Source: Tetracentron sinense | Taxonomy: Eukaryota > Streptophyta > Magnoliopsida > Trochodendrales > Trochodendraceae | Direction of reading: 5' to 3' | NCBI GenBank assembly: GCA_015143295.1 | Contig: CM026565.1 | Location: 11,220,041 to 11,284,040 of the forward strand | DNA: 64,000 nucleotides | Part shown: positions 44,227 through 55,526 of the stretch, piece after piece | How positions within the stretch are numbered: the stretch's first letter is position 1 | Layout: each line of letters opens with the position of its first letter | Program-made: the position numbers and the translations under genes | Notes under the pieces: generated by a model | What the model was told of the DNA's origin: nothing | The model's input: only the letters and a program-made list of their open reading frames with translations | Database searches by the model: none

Positions 44227-45457
44227 TTGAGACATAATACTCGGGGTCACGGATACAACACATGGGGCAATGGAAGTGATGCTCCATCAGGTGATGATCA
44301 ACCCGACTTTGCCCAAGCTTTCGCTTCAATAACCGAGACTTTGGCTATGTTAGCGGCGAGGCAACTGGCTACTCTTCCAAATACCGCGCTTATAACTGCT
44401 CCTCCCAATCGAGCACAAGCCAGGATAGAGGCTTTCCGGAGGATGAGGCCTCGAACATTTTGTGGGAGTGTTGACCCGCTTGTTGCCGAAGGATGGATTC
44501 GGCAATTAGAGAAGATATTCTCAGTGTTAGCGCCTACGGAGGCAGAAAGGGTTACTTGGGCCGTCTTCATGCTTGAAGGTGAGGCCGATCATTGGTGGAG
44601 TCTGCACTTAGGACTTGGGAGTTGACCCGATAGGGTCAAGACTGGACTTGGGGAGAGTTTTTGGACATCTTCAACAAGAAGTACTTCGTGGTCGGGATGA
44701 AAGAAAAGAAAGAAGTTGAATTTATTACCTTGGAACAAGGTAATATGTCAGTAGCGGCTTTTGAAGCCAAGTTTTCAGAGCTATCCAGATTTGTTCCGTA
44801 TATGATAGCGACAGAGGCTATGAAAGCCTAGAAATTTGAGAGGGGATTAAAGGCCTACCTCAAGGATCGAGTCTCAATGTTCAGACATGAGATATATTCA
44901 GAAGTTGTGGATAAAGCACTTTTGGCCGAGTTGAATTCTAAAGAATTTTTCAAGAGAAGAGGGATGGAGAAGGGCCAATTTAGTGGCTCGGCAGAAAAGA
45001 GTCCGTAGGACCAGCTCAGTCACAAAGGATGCACTCTACACCTCAGTCTCTTCACCCTTTCACTCCACCGGCTTATCGCCCGGCTTTCACTCAGGCTCCT
45101 CACCCCCCAGTAACTCAGACTATGGGTTATGCTCCTCCCACCTATTCACATGATATCTGCACCCTTTGTGGAAGAAGGCATCCAGCAGGGGAATGCCGGA
45201 AGGCTACCGGAGGCTATTTTCATTGTGGTGACCAAGGTCACATGATTCGGGATTGCCCCCAACATCATCTACCAGCCCATTCTCAGGGGAGTAGGCCTCC
45301 TACTAGGCAAGCATCTCAGCAGGGCTCTTCCCACGCTTCGAGGGCCTCACCGTCTACAAGGCCTCCTCACCCAGCCATCCAGGGCCGAGTTTTTGCCCTA
45401 TCCGAGAGAGACGCACGTGCATCCGACGATGTTGTGCAAGGTGAGCAAGAATTCTAG
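44227..45457 (+). pseudogene. Chromovirus gag (capsid and zinc knuckles), broken
   Basis: The start position aligns with the ATG of the sister gag at 56182 but reads TTG (44227-44229). The capsid part has ITETLAMLAAR, MRPRTFCGSVDP and EKIFSVLAPTEAERVTWAVF. A frameshift near 44610 and stops at about 44633 and 44829 (the latter in place of an expected Trp) break it; a second frameshift near 45010 leads into the tail (45029-45457). That tail has a CTLCGRRHPAGEC knuckle and a second, damaged one, YFHCGDQGHMIRDC, whose first Cys is Tyr. The product would package RNA; it cannot here. Confidence 0.9.
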
Positions 45458-45591
45458 AGTTTTAAGTTGTGAATAATTTCTATTATGTGATGAACTACTA
45501 ATTGTACTAAGGGCTACCTATGTATGATATATATTCTTGTCTAAAATCTATTGATGTTAGAGTTTGATCGCACAGGAGCCTTATTAGTAAA

Positions 45592-46725
45592 CGAGTGTCT
45601 CGCCCGAGTGTTGATCGACACAGGATCCACTCACTCCTTTGTGTCACCCAGTTTTGCATAGGGATTCTCAACTGAGGCTACTCCGTTAGAGTGGGAGTTG
45701 ACCATTGTAACTCCACTTGGTAAGTCAGTTGATACAGACATAATATTTAGAGATTGTGTGGTTCAAGTGGGGGAGAATGAACTATTAGCCGACCTCATCG
45801 TCCTAGATTTTCAAGACTTGGATTTTGATGTCATCCTAGGGATGGATTGGTTGTCAAATCATCACGGCCATGTTGCCTGCTTTGAAAAGATGGTGAATTT
45901 CAAGCTGAAAGGAGTAAAACCATTTCACTTTCAAGGATTGAGAGAAAGGGATATTGCTTGTCTCGCAGCTTTGAGCATAGCAAATTCAGAGGCACCGAAC
46001 TCCTCAACCATTTCGGTTGTGAGTGAGTTCTTGGATGTGTTTCCGGAAGAACTTCCCGGATTGCCTCCTAATAGAGAAATCGAGTTCGCTATAGAGCTTG
46101 CTCCGGACATTGCTCCAATTTCAAGGGCACCGTATAGAATGGCCCCAATAGAGCTTGAGGAGCTGAAAAAGCAAATTGAAGAATTACACCAACTTGGTTT
46201 CATCCAACCAAGTGTCTCACCATGGGGAGCTCCGGTCCTCTTTGTAAAGAAGAAGGAAGGATCGATGAGAATGTGCATCGATTACTGTCAGTTGAACAAG
46301 GTCACTATCAAAAATCGTTATCCCTTACCACGGATAGACAACCTATTTGACCAACTGAAAGGAGCGAGATTCTTCTCCAAGATTGATCTTGGATCGGGAT
46401 GTCATTAGTTAAAGATCAAGGCCGAAGATGTTCCAAAAATGGCTTTCAGGACTCGGTATGGGCACTACGAGTTCCTTGTTATGCCTTTTGGGCTGACGAA
46501 TGCACCGGCGGCATTCATGGATCTGATGAACCGGGTGTTCCGATCATACTTGGATCGATGTGTGATTGTGTTTATTGATGACATTTTGGTGTATTCCCAA
46601 ACACGGGAAGATCACGCACGAGATCTCCGCCTTGCTTTGGAGATGTTGAGAGAGCATAGGCTATATGCCAAATTGAGTAAATGCGAATTCTGGTTAGAGA
46701 ATGTAGCATTTCTCGGGCATGTAGT
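45592..46725 (+). pseudogene. Chromovirus protease and N-terminal reverse transcriptase, broken
   Basis: Protease with the catalytic DTGSTHSF at about 45617 and the ILGMDWL motif at about 45834; a TAG interrupts it at 45658. RT follows with [62 protein letters not shown] and the catalytic [10 protein letters not shown] (46571-46582). A TAG at 46405-46411 replaces the Gln expected in the GYHQL motif. RT is cut after FLGHVV by the copia LTR at 46726 and resumes at 48939. The gag-protease join (45458-45591) is poor and holds several stops. Confidence 0.92.
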
Positions 46726-48933
46726 TGTTACACATGATGCCCAAAAAAGTCATTTAGATTGTTAGAACCTTATTAATTTGATTAATAAATGCTTCTTCTT
46801 AATCTATTGTGTATTCATTATGGGTAATTGACCAGGATCATGAGATGATCTATACGATATGAGATATCAATAAAGGTCCATAGGATATATTGTAGGAAAG
46901 TTATGTGATTAGATTATCATAGGTAGATATAACTTTCCGGTTCCTCATACCTTATATAGTCACAGCTGTGGGTGAAGCTGGGCACTTCACTTATATGGCT
47001 ACCAAAATGCTAAGATGTTCTTAATAGTTGAGATGTAGTTCTATCTCGAACTATTGTAGTGGAGACTACACATCAGCATATGGGTGCTTAAATGTACACT
47101 GATTGATTGCATTCAATGAGAGACCTCTTGCATAAACATACTATCAGATAGTTGGTCTCTCATTCACATTGCACGGTTTCGATGATCCTTAGATCTGATG
47201 AGTTCTTCTATGACTGGGCAGTGATCTGACTGTTTTGATTCCACCAATGTATTTTCTAACTTAGGTAATACAATACAATGACAGTTGGATAGTCAGAAAG
47301 TTGTTCGAGTCATGATGAATTTCAAACAAGAAATCCATGCTCATTAATTTGAGAGATTATCCAAGTTCCGGGTAAGACAATTTATTAAGTTCAAATCCTG
47401 CGCAGGTGATTTTGAAAACAAAATAAGTTTTGAAATATACTTTTATTAAAAGGTATTATACTTATAAAAGGATTTTTTCAAAATATTTTTCATGAGAAAT
47501 TGTTTCTCATGGCTTAATCATAAGTCTTGGAAACTCGGATGATTTGTAATGGGCTATGGGTTAGATAGTTTGTCAATCTCAAAGGTCCATTAGGGATAAT
47601 GTATTTGGAAGGATAAATCAAATTTAAAAGTTCATGTGGCAGGATTCGTAATGGTTATTGTTCATACACTGGGATTCAATTGCAACATGGATATCTCACG
47701 TCACTTGCAATTCCGATGTAATTCCCATTTAGGGTCAATAGGACAACATTGGATAAGCCAGGGTAAGAATGTCCCAGAGCAATCTGTGGAGGTGCTCACA
47801 TAAGAAATACATGCTCAATAATTGATTAAAAGTTACTCAATTATTTTAAGTGATTAAAAGTTAATCATTTAATTAAATAGCTTAATAATTAATCTATTGT
47901 TTAAATTAATTATTAATTTAAACTAAGGGATTATTTTAGTAATTATTTGATTAACATAATTAAAGGGGAAATGGGTTGACCCATATCCATAAACCCATTA
48001 AAATGGACCTTTAATATGGGCCAAAGCCCATGGGCTTAAACCCTAGGGTGAGGCGCCCACTTGAGGAATCCTAATTGGATTAGGATTTGTTTAATTGAAT
48101 AATTATTGAAATATAATTCCTTTTAATTATGAAATTAAAATCCAAGTGTTAGATTGCAATTAGGATTAAGATGTTATTGTAATTAGATTACAATAAGGAG
48201 TTTTAACTCCTTAAATCCCATGCCCCATAGAAGCTCATGCCCCCCTTGTGGATTCCTAGTTTGACTAGGTTTCCTACTTTGGTGCAAGATGTTGACTTAT
48301 CCCTTTTAATTAAGGAATCCTCTTATAGTAGAGACTCTTTAATTAGTAGGATTACTATAACTAAAGTAGTTATAGATTAAGAGTTTATTTAATTAATAAT
48401 AAGAGTTATTGTTAATCAATAAATCCTACTAGATAAAATCAAGTTGGATTAGGATAATATCCTAGTCTATAAATACTCCAACACCCTAGATCATTAAGTA
48501 GAATTCTCCAGAATTTTTTTTTTCCTCTCCTCTCTCTCTCCAAACCGTGAGCCCTAGGGGAGACCCCTAGGGATTTTCTTGAGCTATATTGGTGGTCCTA
48601 GTTGGGTTTCGCAAATCTAGGGTTTGGAACCTTAGTATTATTGGTGATAGAAGGTCTACACCATTGATCCATCTTCTTCCTCTTGCTTCTATAATTTCAA
48701 AGGAGATTCTAAAGCTTCGTGGGGATAGCGAAGAACAAAGATTGAGCTTCTAGTATTTTTTCGGAGAAATCTCTACAAAGAGTTCTGACGGTTCAAGTGG
48801 ATAAAGCTTCACCGGTGAAAAAACATTCACCGAGGTGATATGACTAAAACTCTTAGATAATTTTGATGCTTTTTATGGTGTTAAGATCTAGGGGATCCAA
48901 TTTTCACATAAATTTTTATCCGGATCCCCTTCA
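46726..48933 (+). mobile_element. Solo copia LTR, second family, 2208 bp, TSD GTAGT/GTATT
   Basis: TGTTACACATGATGCCC ... GGATCCCCTTCA inside the RT gene. Flanked by GTAGT (46721-46725) and GTATT (48934-48938), a target duplication with one change. Removing LTR and one duplicate restores the RT reading frame across the site, an independent check of the boundaries. The start resembles the Angela-like LTRs at 14298, 22703 and 41492, but the body is clearly different. Confidence 0.93.
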
Positions 48934-48938
48934 GTATT

Positions 48939-49719
48939 GTCAGCTGAGGGCATCTTTGTTGACCCGGCGAAGATAGAGGCAGTTATGAGCTGAGAGAGAC
49001 CCAAGAGTGTCACTGAAATTCGGAGTTTTCTTGGATTAGCGGGCTACTACCAGAGATTTGTGGAGGGGTTCTCCAGTTTGGATGCACCTCTCACCTACTT
49101 GATGGGAAAAAATGCCAAGTTCAGTTGGGGTGACAAATACGAAGTAAGCTTCCAGGAGTTGAAGAAATGCCTTACCATGGCCCCTATCCTCTCAGTGCCT
49201 TCCGGGAGTGGTTGTTTTGTTGTTTATAGTGATGCCGCCCATGTGGGGTTGGGATGTGTACTCATGCATCACGGTAAAGTCATTGCCTAGGCCTCAAGGC
49301 AATTGAAAGAGCATGAAAAGAATTATCCCACTCACGACTTAGAACTCACCGCGGTTGTGTTTGCCTTGAAAATTTGGTGACATTATCTCTACGGAGAACA
49401 GTTTGAGGTGTTCACCGATCACAATAGCTTAAAATATCTGTTTTCCCAGAAGGAGCTGAATTTGAGGCAAAGAAGATGGGTAGAATTTTTGAAGGACTAT
49501 GAGTGCTCCATTCAATACCATCCGGGCAAGGTGAATGTTGTAGCCGATGCTCTTAGCCGGAAGCCTACTGCACTTTTGACACATATGATGGTGCGTGAGT
49601 GGAGGTTGTTAGAGGATGCATCCCACCTCGACATTAGTTTTAGTCTCCCTACCTTTGGGCAGATAATGGCTAACATCACAGTTAGGCCATATATCCTAGG
49701 CATGATCAAAGAGTTGTAG
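48939..49719 (+). pseudogene. Chromovirus RT thumb and RNase H, broken
   Basis: Resumes with GIFVDPAKIEAV, then [20 protein letters not shown] and the RNase H part: [35 protein letters not shown] and [11 protein letters not shown]. In-frame stops: TGA near 48990 for an expected Trp, TAG near 49288 for an expected Tyr, TGA at 49378-49380 for an expected Arg (CGA to TGA), and TAG at about 49718. Spacing between domains is normal for the family. Confidence 0.92.
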
Positions 49720-49722
49720 GGA

Positions 49723-51115
49723 ATGGATGCCGAGCTACGTTCTTATCGAGACAAGTCTGTTAATAGTGGCAGTAAGGATTTTGCGGTGAGGGACGATGGA
49801 ATTATCACTTTCAAGGTAAGAGTATGTGTCCTAGTCGATGGGAAGCTTAAACGAGAAATCTTGTATGAGGCTCACAGGTCCAAGTACACCATTCATCCCA
49901 GGGGTACCAAAATGTATAGGGACTTGAAGAAGCACTTTTGGTGGCGGAACATGAAGAGAGAAGTGGCCGAGTATGTGTCTAAGTGCTTGGTGTGCCAGCA
50001 AGTCAAGGCCAAATACAGGAGACTGGCTGGATTTCTGCAGTCCCTCCCTATTCCCGAGTGGAAGTGGGAACACATCTCCATGGATTTCATTGTGGGGTTA
50101 CCGAAGACGGCGAGAAACTCCGATGCTATTTGGGTTGTCGTTGACAGACTAAGTCCGCCCATTTCTTGTCATACCGGACTACCTTCAATTCAAATCAATT
50201 AGTGGCACTGTACATCAAGGAAATCGTTAGGTTGCATGGGGTGCCAGTGAGTATTGTGTTAGACAGGGACCCTAGATTCACTTCCAGGTTCTGGAAGAGC
50301 TTTCAAGGCCCAATGGGTTCCCGTTTGGACTTTAGCATCGCTTTTCATCCCCAGACGGATGGGCAAACAGAATGGGTGAGTCAAATCATTGAAGACATGC
50401 TCCGAGTTTGTATGCTAGACTTCAAGGGAAGTTGGGAAGACCACTTCCCTTTGGTGGAATTCGCCTACAATAACAGTTACCAAGTGAGCATCCAAATGGC
50501 ACATTTTAAAGCTTTATACGGAAGGAGTTGTAGATCCCCGCTGTATTGCGATGAAGTTGGGGAAAGGAAAGTGTTGGGCCCTGAATTAATTGAACAAACC
50601 ACGGATAGAGTCAAGCTTATCCAGGAGAGGTTAAAGACCGCACAGGATAGACAAAAGAGCTACGTTGACAACCGAAGGAGAAACCTTGAATTTCGAGTTG
50701 GCGACTTATTTTTCGTCAAGATTTCACCAACCAAGGGTGTATTGAGAATCGGGAAGAGAAGCAAGTTTAGCTCAAGATATGTGGGTCCATTCGAGATCAT
50801 TAATAGAGTCGGTGAGGTGGCTTACCATGTTGCTTTGCCCGCTCATATGGAGGCGGTCCACAATGTATTCCATATTTCCATGCTCCGGTAGTACATCCCG
50901 GATCCATCCCATGTCATCGAGCTTGATCAGGTTGAGATCTGGAGGACCTCACACTAGTTGAGCAACCAAAGCAGATCTTGGACAGGCAAGATCAAGTCTT
51001 GCGTAACAAGACCATCCCTTTGGTCCTTATAAGATGGCAACACCACTCAGTAGAAGAAGCTACATGGGAGCGTGAGGCCGAAGTAAAAGAAAAATATCCT
51101 CAAATGTTTGTTTAA
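49723..51115 (+). pseudogene. Chromovirus integrase with C-terminal chromodomain, broken
   Basis: Zinc finger EAHRSKYTIHP ... CLVCQQVK, core with [22 protein letters not shown] and IIEDMLRVC, then the GPF region RYVGPFEIINRVGEV and the end of the frame at SMLR (TAG at 50889-50891 for an expected Lys). A frameshift lies near 50150 and another near 50940. The chromodomain-like tail continues in another frame to TAA at 51113-51115 with a RQDQVLRNK...VEEATWE pattern. Long open stretches remain (241 codons from 50166). Confidence 0.92.
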
Positions 51116-51192
51116 GGCTTTGGCTCTCTTTTGTAAAATTTTGTTGTTTTGTGCATGTATGTTCGTCCAAATTTCGAGGATAAAATTTTTGT

Positions 51193-51200
51193 AAGGGGGG
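51193..51200 (+). promoter_or_regulatory. Polypurine tract of the complete chromovirus
   Basis: AAGGGGGG, with ACAA between it and the 3' LTR start TGTAGCGCC at 51205. Confidence 0.75.
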
Positions 51201-51437
51201 ACAATGTAGCGCCTCGGAACTTTTCGTACCTAATAAACAGTGTTTTCGTAGCCTCTTGGCCTTTCACGTAGTATAATTAATAAATAAAGAAGAATTTAGA
51301 AATTCTAAAACACCAGGAATGTTCCTTTTCAAATGACGAATCCAACGCAAGTTGAATCATCAAAATCCGACGAACGAGACAAAAGTTAAGACCGAAACAC
51401 GAAAGAAGGAAAATCTGAAAATTTTCTGCAAGTTACG

Positions 51438-51630
51438 AATGATCGTACAGACCCTACGAACGATCGTAGGTGAGCTACGATTGATCGTCGAAATTTAAGA
51501 TCGATCATAAAATCTCAGAAATGGACAAAAATCTCGGTAACGTTTACGATCGATCGTGGAAACTTATGACCGATCATAGAATATTTATGATCGATTGTAG
51601 ATATGCTATGACCGATCGTAGATCGCGAAC
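51438..51630. repeat. CGATCGATCGTAG palindrome array in the 3' LTR
   Basis: About eight units around TACGATCGATCGTAG (variants GAACGATCGTAGG, GACCGATCGTAG). The 5' LTR array (39768-39922) lacks two of them, each missing as a block of about 21 bases. Confidence 0.85.
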
Positions 51631-52534
51631 CCAAAATTTTATTTCGGGATTTTTAGGGTTTCTACCCTTGGCCTATAAATAGGGAGCCTCTTGGGGGGGT
51701 TATGTATTACCCAAAAACCTAAAGGAGACCAATAGAGATTGAGAGAGAAGGGAGAGAGGAGATCCTAGAGAAATCCAAGAGGGGTTTTGGAGTAAGATAA
51801 AGGTTGGATCACCCTTTCTAAGCTTGAAGCATCTTCTTCAAGTGGGATCCTTCTACATCAAGAGGGGCTCTCAAACAAGGGTTTTCTTGCAAGATCAAGT
51901 GTGATCATTAAGGTTAGTACACCTTTACCAACTACACCCTTACTAACTAACTTAGTAGTAACCTAGGTCTTCTTTTGAAATGGGTTATGATTGATAATGA
52001 GTATCCTATTCTTACCTAGATACTTTGATTCTTTGAATAATGCAAGACAAACAAAGTAGGGATGGATGTTGTGTGATGAAAATGGTGGAAGGGCTTGGTA
52101 CACATCATGAATACACCCATGTGTTTGATGAATTGTGTGAATGAGAAAATATGAATTAAACAACTATAAAAAGATATTGAATGCCACATGTTTGAGAAAA
52201 TGCATGAATGAATTAAAAAACCTAAGATTAATGAATATGAATAAAGGGTTGAATATTGCATGCAAGATGTTTGATATAATGTATATGCAAAATGTGGAAT
52301 AAAAACTATGAAATATGAACTAAGGACTTTTCCCCAAATGTTAGTAAAAATAATGCTATGCCTTATGAATTTTTCAATGCCTATCACGTGCCTATAATTG
52401 TTCAAATGCTATATGTTATCCTCAATCTTTCTATGCCATTCTTATGTTAACGAATCACACCCACAAGCACGCATGCATGCATGAACTGGGTTTTTCAAGA
52501 ACATTTGTACATGATAAATCAAACAAGAAAACAA

Positions 52535-52800
52535 GCATATGTCAGGGAGGTTGGTAGCCCAAGGGAAGCTACCAGCCTCTGGCTCACAAGAAAATGAAAC
52601 AAGTACATGTCAAGGAGGTTGTTAGCCCAAGTGAAGGGTGCTAGCCTCTGGCTCACAAGAAAATGAAATAATTACAAATCAAGGAGGTTGGTAGCCCAAG
52701 TTAAGGGTGCTAGTCTCTAGCTCACAGGTGAAGGAAATATCATGGAGGTTGGTAGCCCAGGGATGTGTGGGTGCTAGCCTCTGGCTCACAAGTATACAAG
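52535..52800 (+). repeat. LTR minisatellite, 4 units; 3 in the 5' LTR
   Basis: GGAGGTTGGTAGCCC ... CTGGCTCACAAG, four units here against three at 40795-41000 in the 5' LTR of the same element. Confidence 0.85.
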
Positions 52801-53106
52801 TGAAGAACAAGTCAAGACATGAAATACAGCACAAGATAGAACCGCATGCATGATTTTCACAAGCAAGACCGAGGCATGAAAAAGGTTTCCGAATACGAGG
52901 TTTACCAGAGTTTTCACATTCACGCACGCTTGTCAAGATAATTATATTGCTTTATGTTCAATGCTATTTATCTTATGCTGCTAGTATTGCTTTAAATCAA
53001 TATTTGTATTGTGTTCACTGTTGTTATACTTTCGTTATTGCTATGGTTAGCTAGTAGCTTGTACTCGTTGAGTATTCCATGCTCAGCCGTACTTTTATGT
53101 CGGCAG

Positions 53107-53237
53107 GTACCATGGAAGTCATTGACCCTGAGCCTTGGGTTGAGGAAGAGTATGCAGAGGAGAGGGATCCACCTATCCCTTTGCAGTCTCAGGAGGATAG
53201 GGATTTGGACATGTGGCCATACCTCGACTACTGTTGA
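53107..53237 (+). other. Candidate small coding exon, PWVEEEY family (copy 7)
   Basis: From AG|GT to TGA at 53235-53237. This copy alone has an ATG close to the exon start (ACC ATG GAA at 53110-53114, a plausible initiation context), followed by DPEPWVEEEYAEERDPP, SQEDRDLDMWP and YLDYC. The other copies have GTG, GTA or no equivalent there, so the ATG is probably fortuitous. The 102-codon frame overlapping in another phase is a shadow. Confidence 0.5.
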
Positions 53238-53520
53238 GAGGAGAGTGTTAGAGAGTTCTTTTTTTGTAATTTGTCAGGTGGGCATGTCCACCTTTACTCT
53301 GATTATGTTTTGTATATGATAACTTGGAATACTAATTTGGAGTTATAGAAGAAAAGAAAATTTTAGTTCCCATTTCCGCATTCATGATATAGTTCTGCAC
53401 TATGATTATTATTGTATTATATCATGTTTAGCCTTATTCATTACAGGATGGTTTGGCAGGTACGTACAGTCACCTCAAAAGTATCCCCTTAACCCCTAGG
53501 GGGTATTTTGGGGTGCGACA

Positions 53521-53596
53521 TTAACTAGGGTTAAACTAGGGATAGGTCCCAGGGTTTTAACTAGGGTTGAGTCTAGGGTTTACCTAGGGTGTAGCT
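53521..53596. repeat. Continuation of the split CTAGGGTTT repeat
   Basis: TTAACTAGGGTTAAACTAGG onwards matches 39371-39445 closely and ends GGTGTAGCT where the next LTR starts. Confidence 0.85.
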
Positions 53597-53864
53597 TGTA
53601 GAGCCCTGGAACTTTTGAGTATGTTTTGGAATGCGTGTCAAAGCACGACGTGTTGTAATCTCCAATTCCATGAAATGAAAATTCGGATACCTTTGAGAAT
53701 TTCGCAAGAATGCTTTAAGATAATTAAATAAAGTAATTAATAATATGCCATAGCCTTGAAAGGGTCCTAGTCACGTTTGGAAGAGGTCAAAATGGAAATA
53801 GAATAAGCCCAAGTAGTAGGAATGGGTGAAAAATGGACTTAGTGTCAAAACCTGCAGGAAACCG

Positions 53865-54075
53865 ATCGATCGGTCCAAGACTGATCGCTTGGTCCATATT
53901 AGCGATCAATTGGTCAACAAACGATCGATCGGTAGCTATCGACTGGTTAACTAATTTGTATGGGGAAAAAAATCCAGAGAGCATGTTTTTGACCGATCGA
54001 TCAGTCAAGAACACCAATCGCTCGGTAGGCGACCGATCGCTCGGTATTAACCACCGATCGATCGGTATATCGCGT
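53865..54075. repeat. ACCGATCGATCGGT palindrome array
   Basis: About eight units such as ACCGATCGATCGGT, ACTGATCGCTTGGT, AACGATCGATCGGT, GACCGATCGCTCGGT. The truncated LTR at 6531 keeps the last four of them. Confidence 0.85.
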
Positions 54076-55416
54076 TTTGCAAAAATTTCATTAAGGGCTT
54101 TTTTGTCTTTTGGGCGTTTCACCCTTGCCTATAAGGGTTTGCCCGAGCCATTGAGGGTTCATAAACCCTAAGGCATCAATTGAGAGAAAGGGAGAAAGAA
54201 GAAAGAGGGGTTTTTCACCTAGTTTTTAAACTTGAGAAGAAATCAAGGGTTTGGTTACCCAAGATCGTTCCAAAGGCTTGGATTCTTCAATCCAAGGTTC
54301 AAGCTCGTGAGGAACACGTTCTCCAAACTAGGGCAGTGACTCCACACACGTTTTGGACGGTTTTCCTCGCCTTTTCATAGTCGGTACCTTATGCTACCCT
54401 CCTAGTTCATATTCTTCTTTCCTTCATTTTTATGATTTTTCTCTACTATCTAAGTGTGTAAATGCTATGGGATGAATGAATGGAGGATGCTTGGTGATGG
54501 ATGCTATGTGGATGTGTTATAATGAATGAAATGGGAAGGGAATTGTATCAATAATGAATGCACATGTATGTTGTAAACATAAACCCATTTACAAAAGCAT
54601 GGTATAGGCTTAAACCAATAATGTACACACCACATGTTTGATGAAATGCCAAGGTGAAGCAAATGAATTATAAACTAAGAAAGTAATGACTTTAATTACA
54701 TGGAAATTCTAGGGTTTATGATAGTGTGATTAATTGCTTTCTCTAAATGGCATGAATAATTACTTGTTTAAATCAATGATAAGATGTATTGTTGAAATCC
54801 CAAATGTCGTACTAAATTCAAAGTTAAAGCATGTACACGATTTCACGAGCACGGCATGCATGACATGGTTTACTGGTGTTTTTCAAGAATAGGGATGTTA
54901 GAGGTAGGACATATCTTACAAGATGTTTTGCCTCGCTTTTGACAAGAACAAGTATTGCATGAGAGGGAGTTTACAATTCCCTCCATTCACGATGGAAAGA
55001 GGGGTCCCCCCTCACTCATGAGTGCATATAATTGAAAGAAGGGTCTCTCTTCCCTCACAGGTGCATGTCATTGAAAGAGGGGTCTCCCCTCCCTCCCAAG
55101 TGCATCTCACAAGCGCATCTCACAAGTTACATGAGCATGTTTAAATTCCAAGCAAGCACCATGACAGACAAGCAAGACAGACATGACAAGTTTTTCAAGC
55201 ACAAAAAGAGTATTTTAAGTCAAGTCAAGTGCACGCCGATTTCAAGAGTTTTATCGGCTTTTATGTGATGCAAGCATGAATATAAGCTGTTTTACCTTCT
55301 TGTTATTATATGAATTGCTTCCTGCTTTACATATCGTTATTGTTATGCTGTGACTGTTGATTAGCATTTGGTACACACTGAGTATTCCTTGCTCAGCCGT
55401 ACGTTTATGTCAGTAG

Positions 55417-55526
55417 GTACTAAGGGAGCTGCTGCTGCATTTGATATCTGTGCTCTTGGCCCTTGGGTAGAAGAGGAGTACATTGAGGAACCTACGGAGG
55501 AGCCTCATGTAGACGAGTACTACTAG
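55417..55526 (+). other. Candidate small coding exon, PWVEEEY family (copy 8)
   Basis: From AG|GT (55416/55417) to TAG at 55524-55526: AAAAFDICALGPWVEEEY, then IEEPTEEPHVDEYY. Same subgroup as copy 5: FD[IV]CA, then PWVEEEY and an EEP...EEP tail. Confidence 0.5.

Larger units (their letters stand above)
39533..53520 (+). mobile_element. Structurally complete chromovirus (Ty3/gypsy), TSD TTAAC
   Basis: 5' LTR 39533-43901, primer-binding site 43906-43918, gag 44227-45457, pol to 51115, purine tract 51193-51200, 3' LTR 51205-53520. Perfect TTAAC duplications lie at 39528-39532 and 53521-53525. Two copia solo LTRs are nested (41492-43666 in the 5' LTR, 46726-48933 in the RT). Removing these and their duplicated bases leaves about 9.6 kb. 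Order PR-RT-RH-IN-chromodomain and the motif wording fit the Tekay/Del clade. All frames are broken, so it cannot be autonomous. Confidence 0.96.
51205..53520 (+). repeat. 3' LTR of the complete chromovirus
   Basis: TGTAGCGCCTCGG ... GGGTGCGACA, 2316 bp and uninterrupted, thus the best reference copy of the LTR in the window: conserved block 51335-51390, palindrome array 51438-51630, TATAAATA 51674, donor-like AAG|GTTAGTACACC 51912/51913, GCATGCATGCATG near 52470, minisatellite 52535-52800, acceptor-like CGGCAG|GT 53106/53107, small exon to 53237, terminus CCCTAGGGGGTATTTTGG. Confidence 0.95.

Noticed and set aside
53011..53319. 102-codon plus-strand frame over the small exon
   Set aside because: It reads the PWVEEEY exon in another phase; its part upstream of the acceptor is not kept in phase in sister LTRs.
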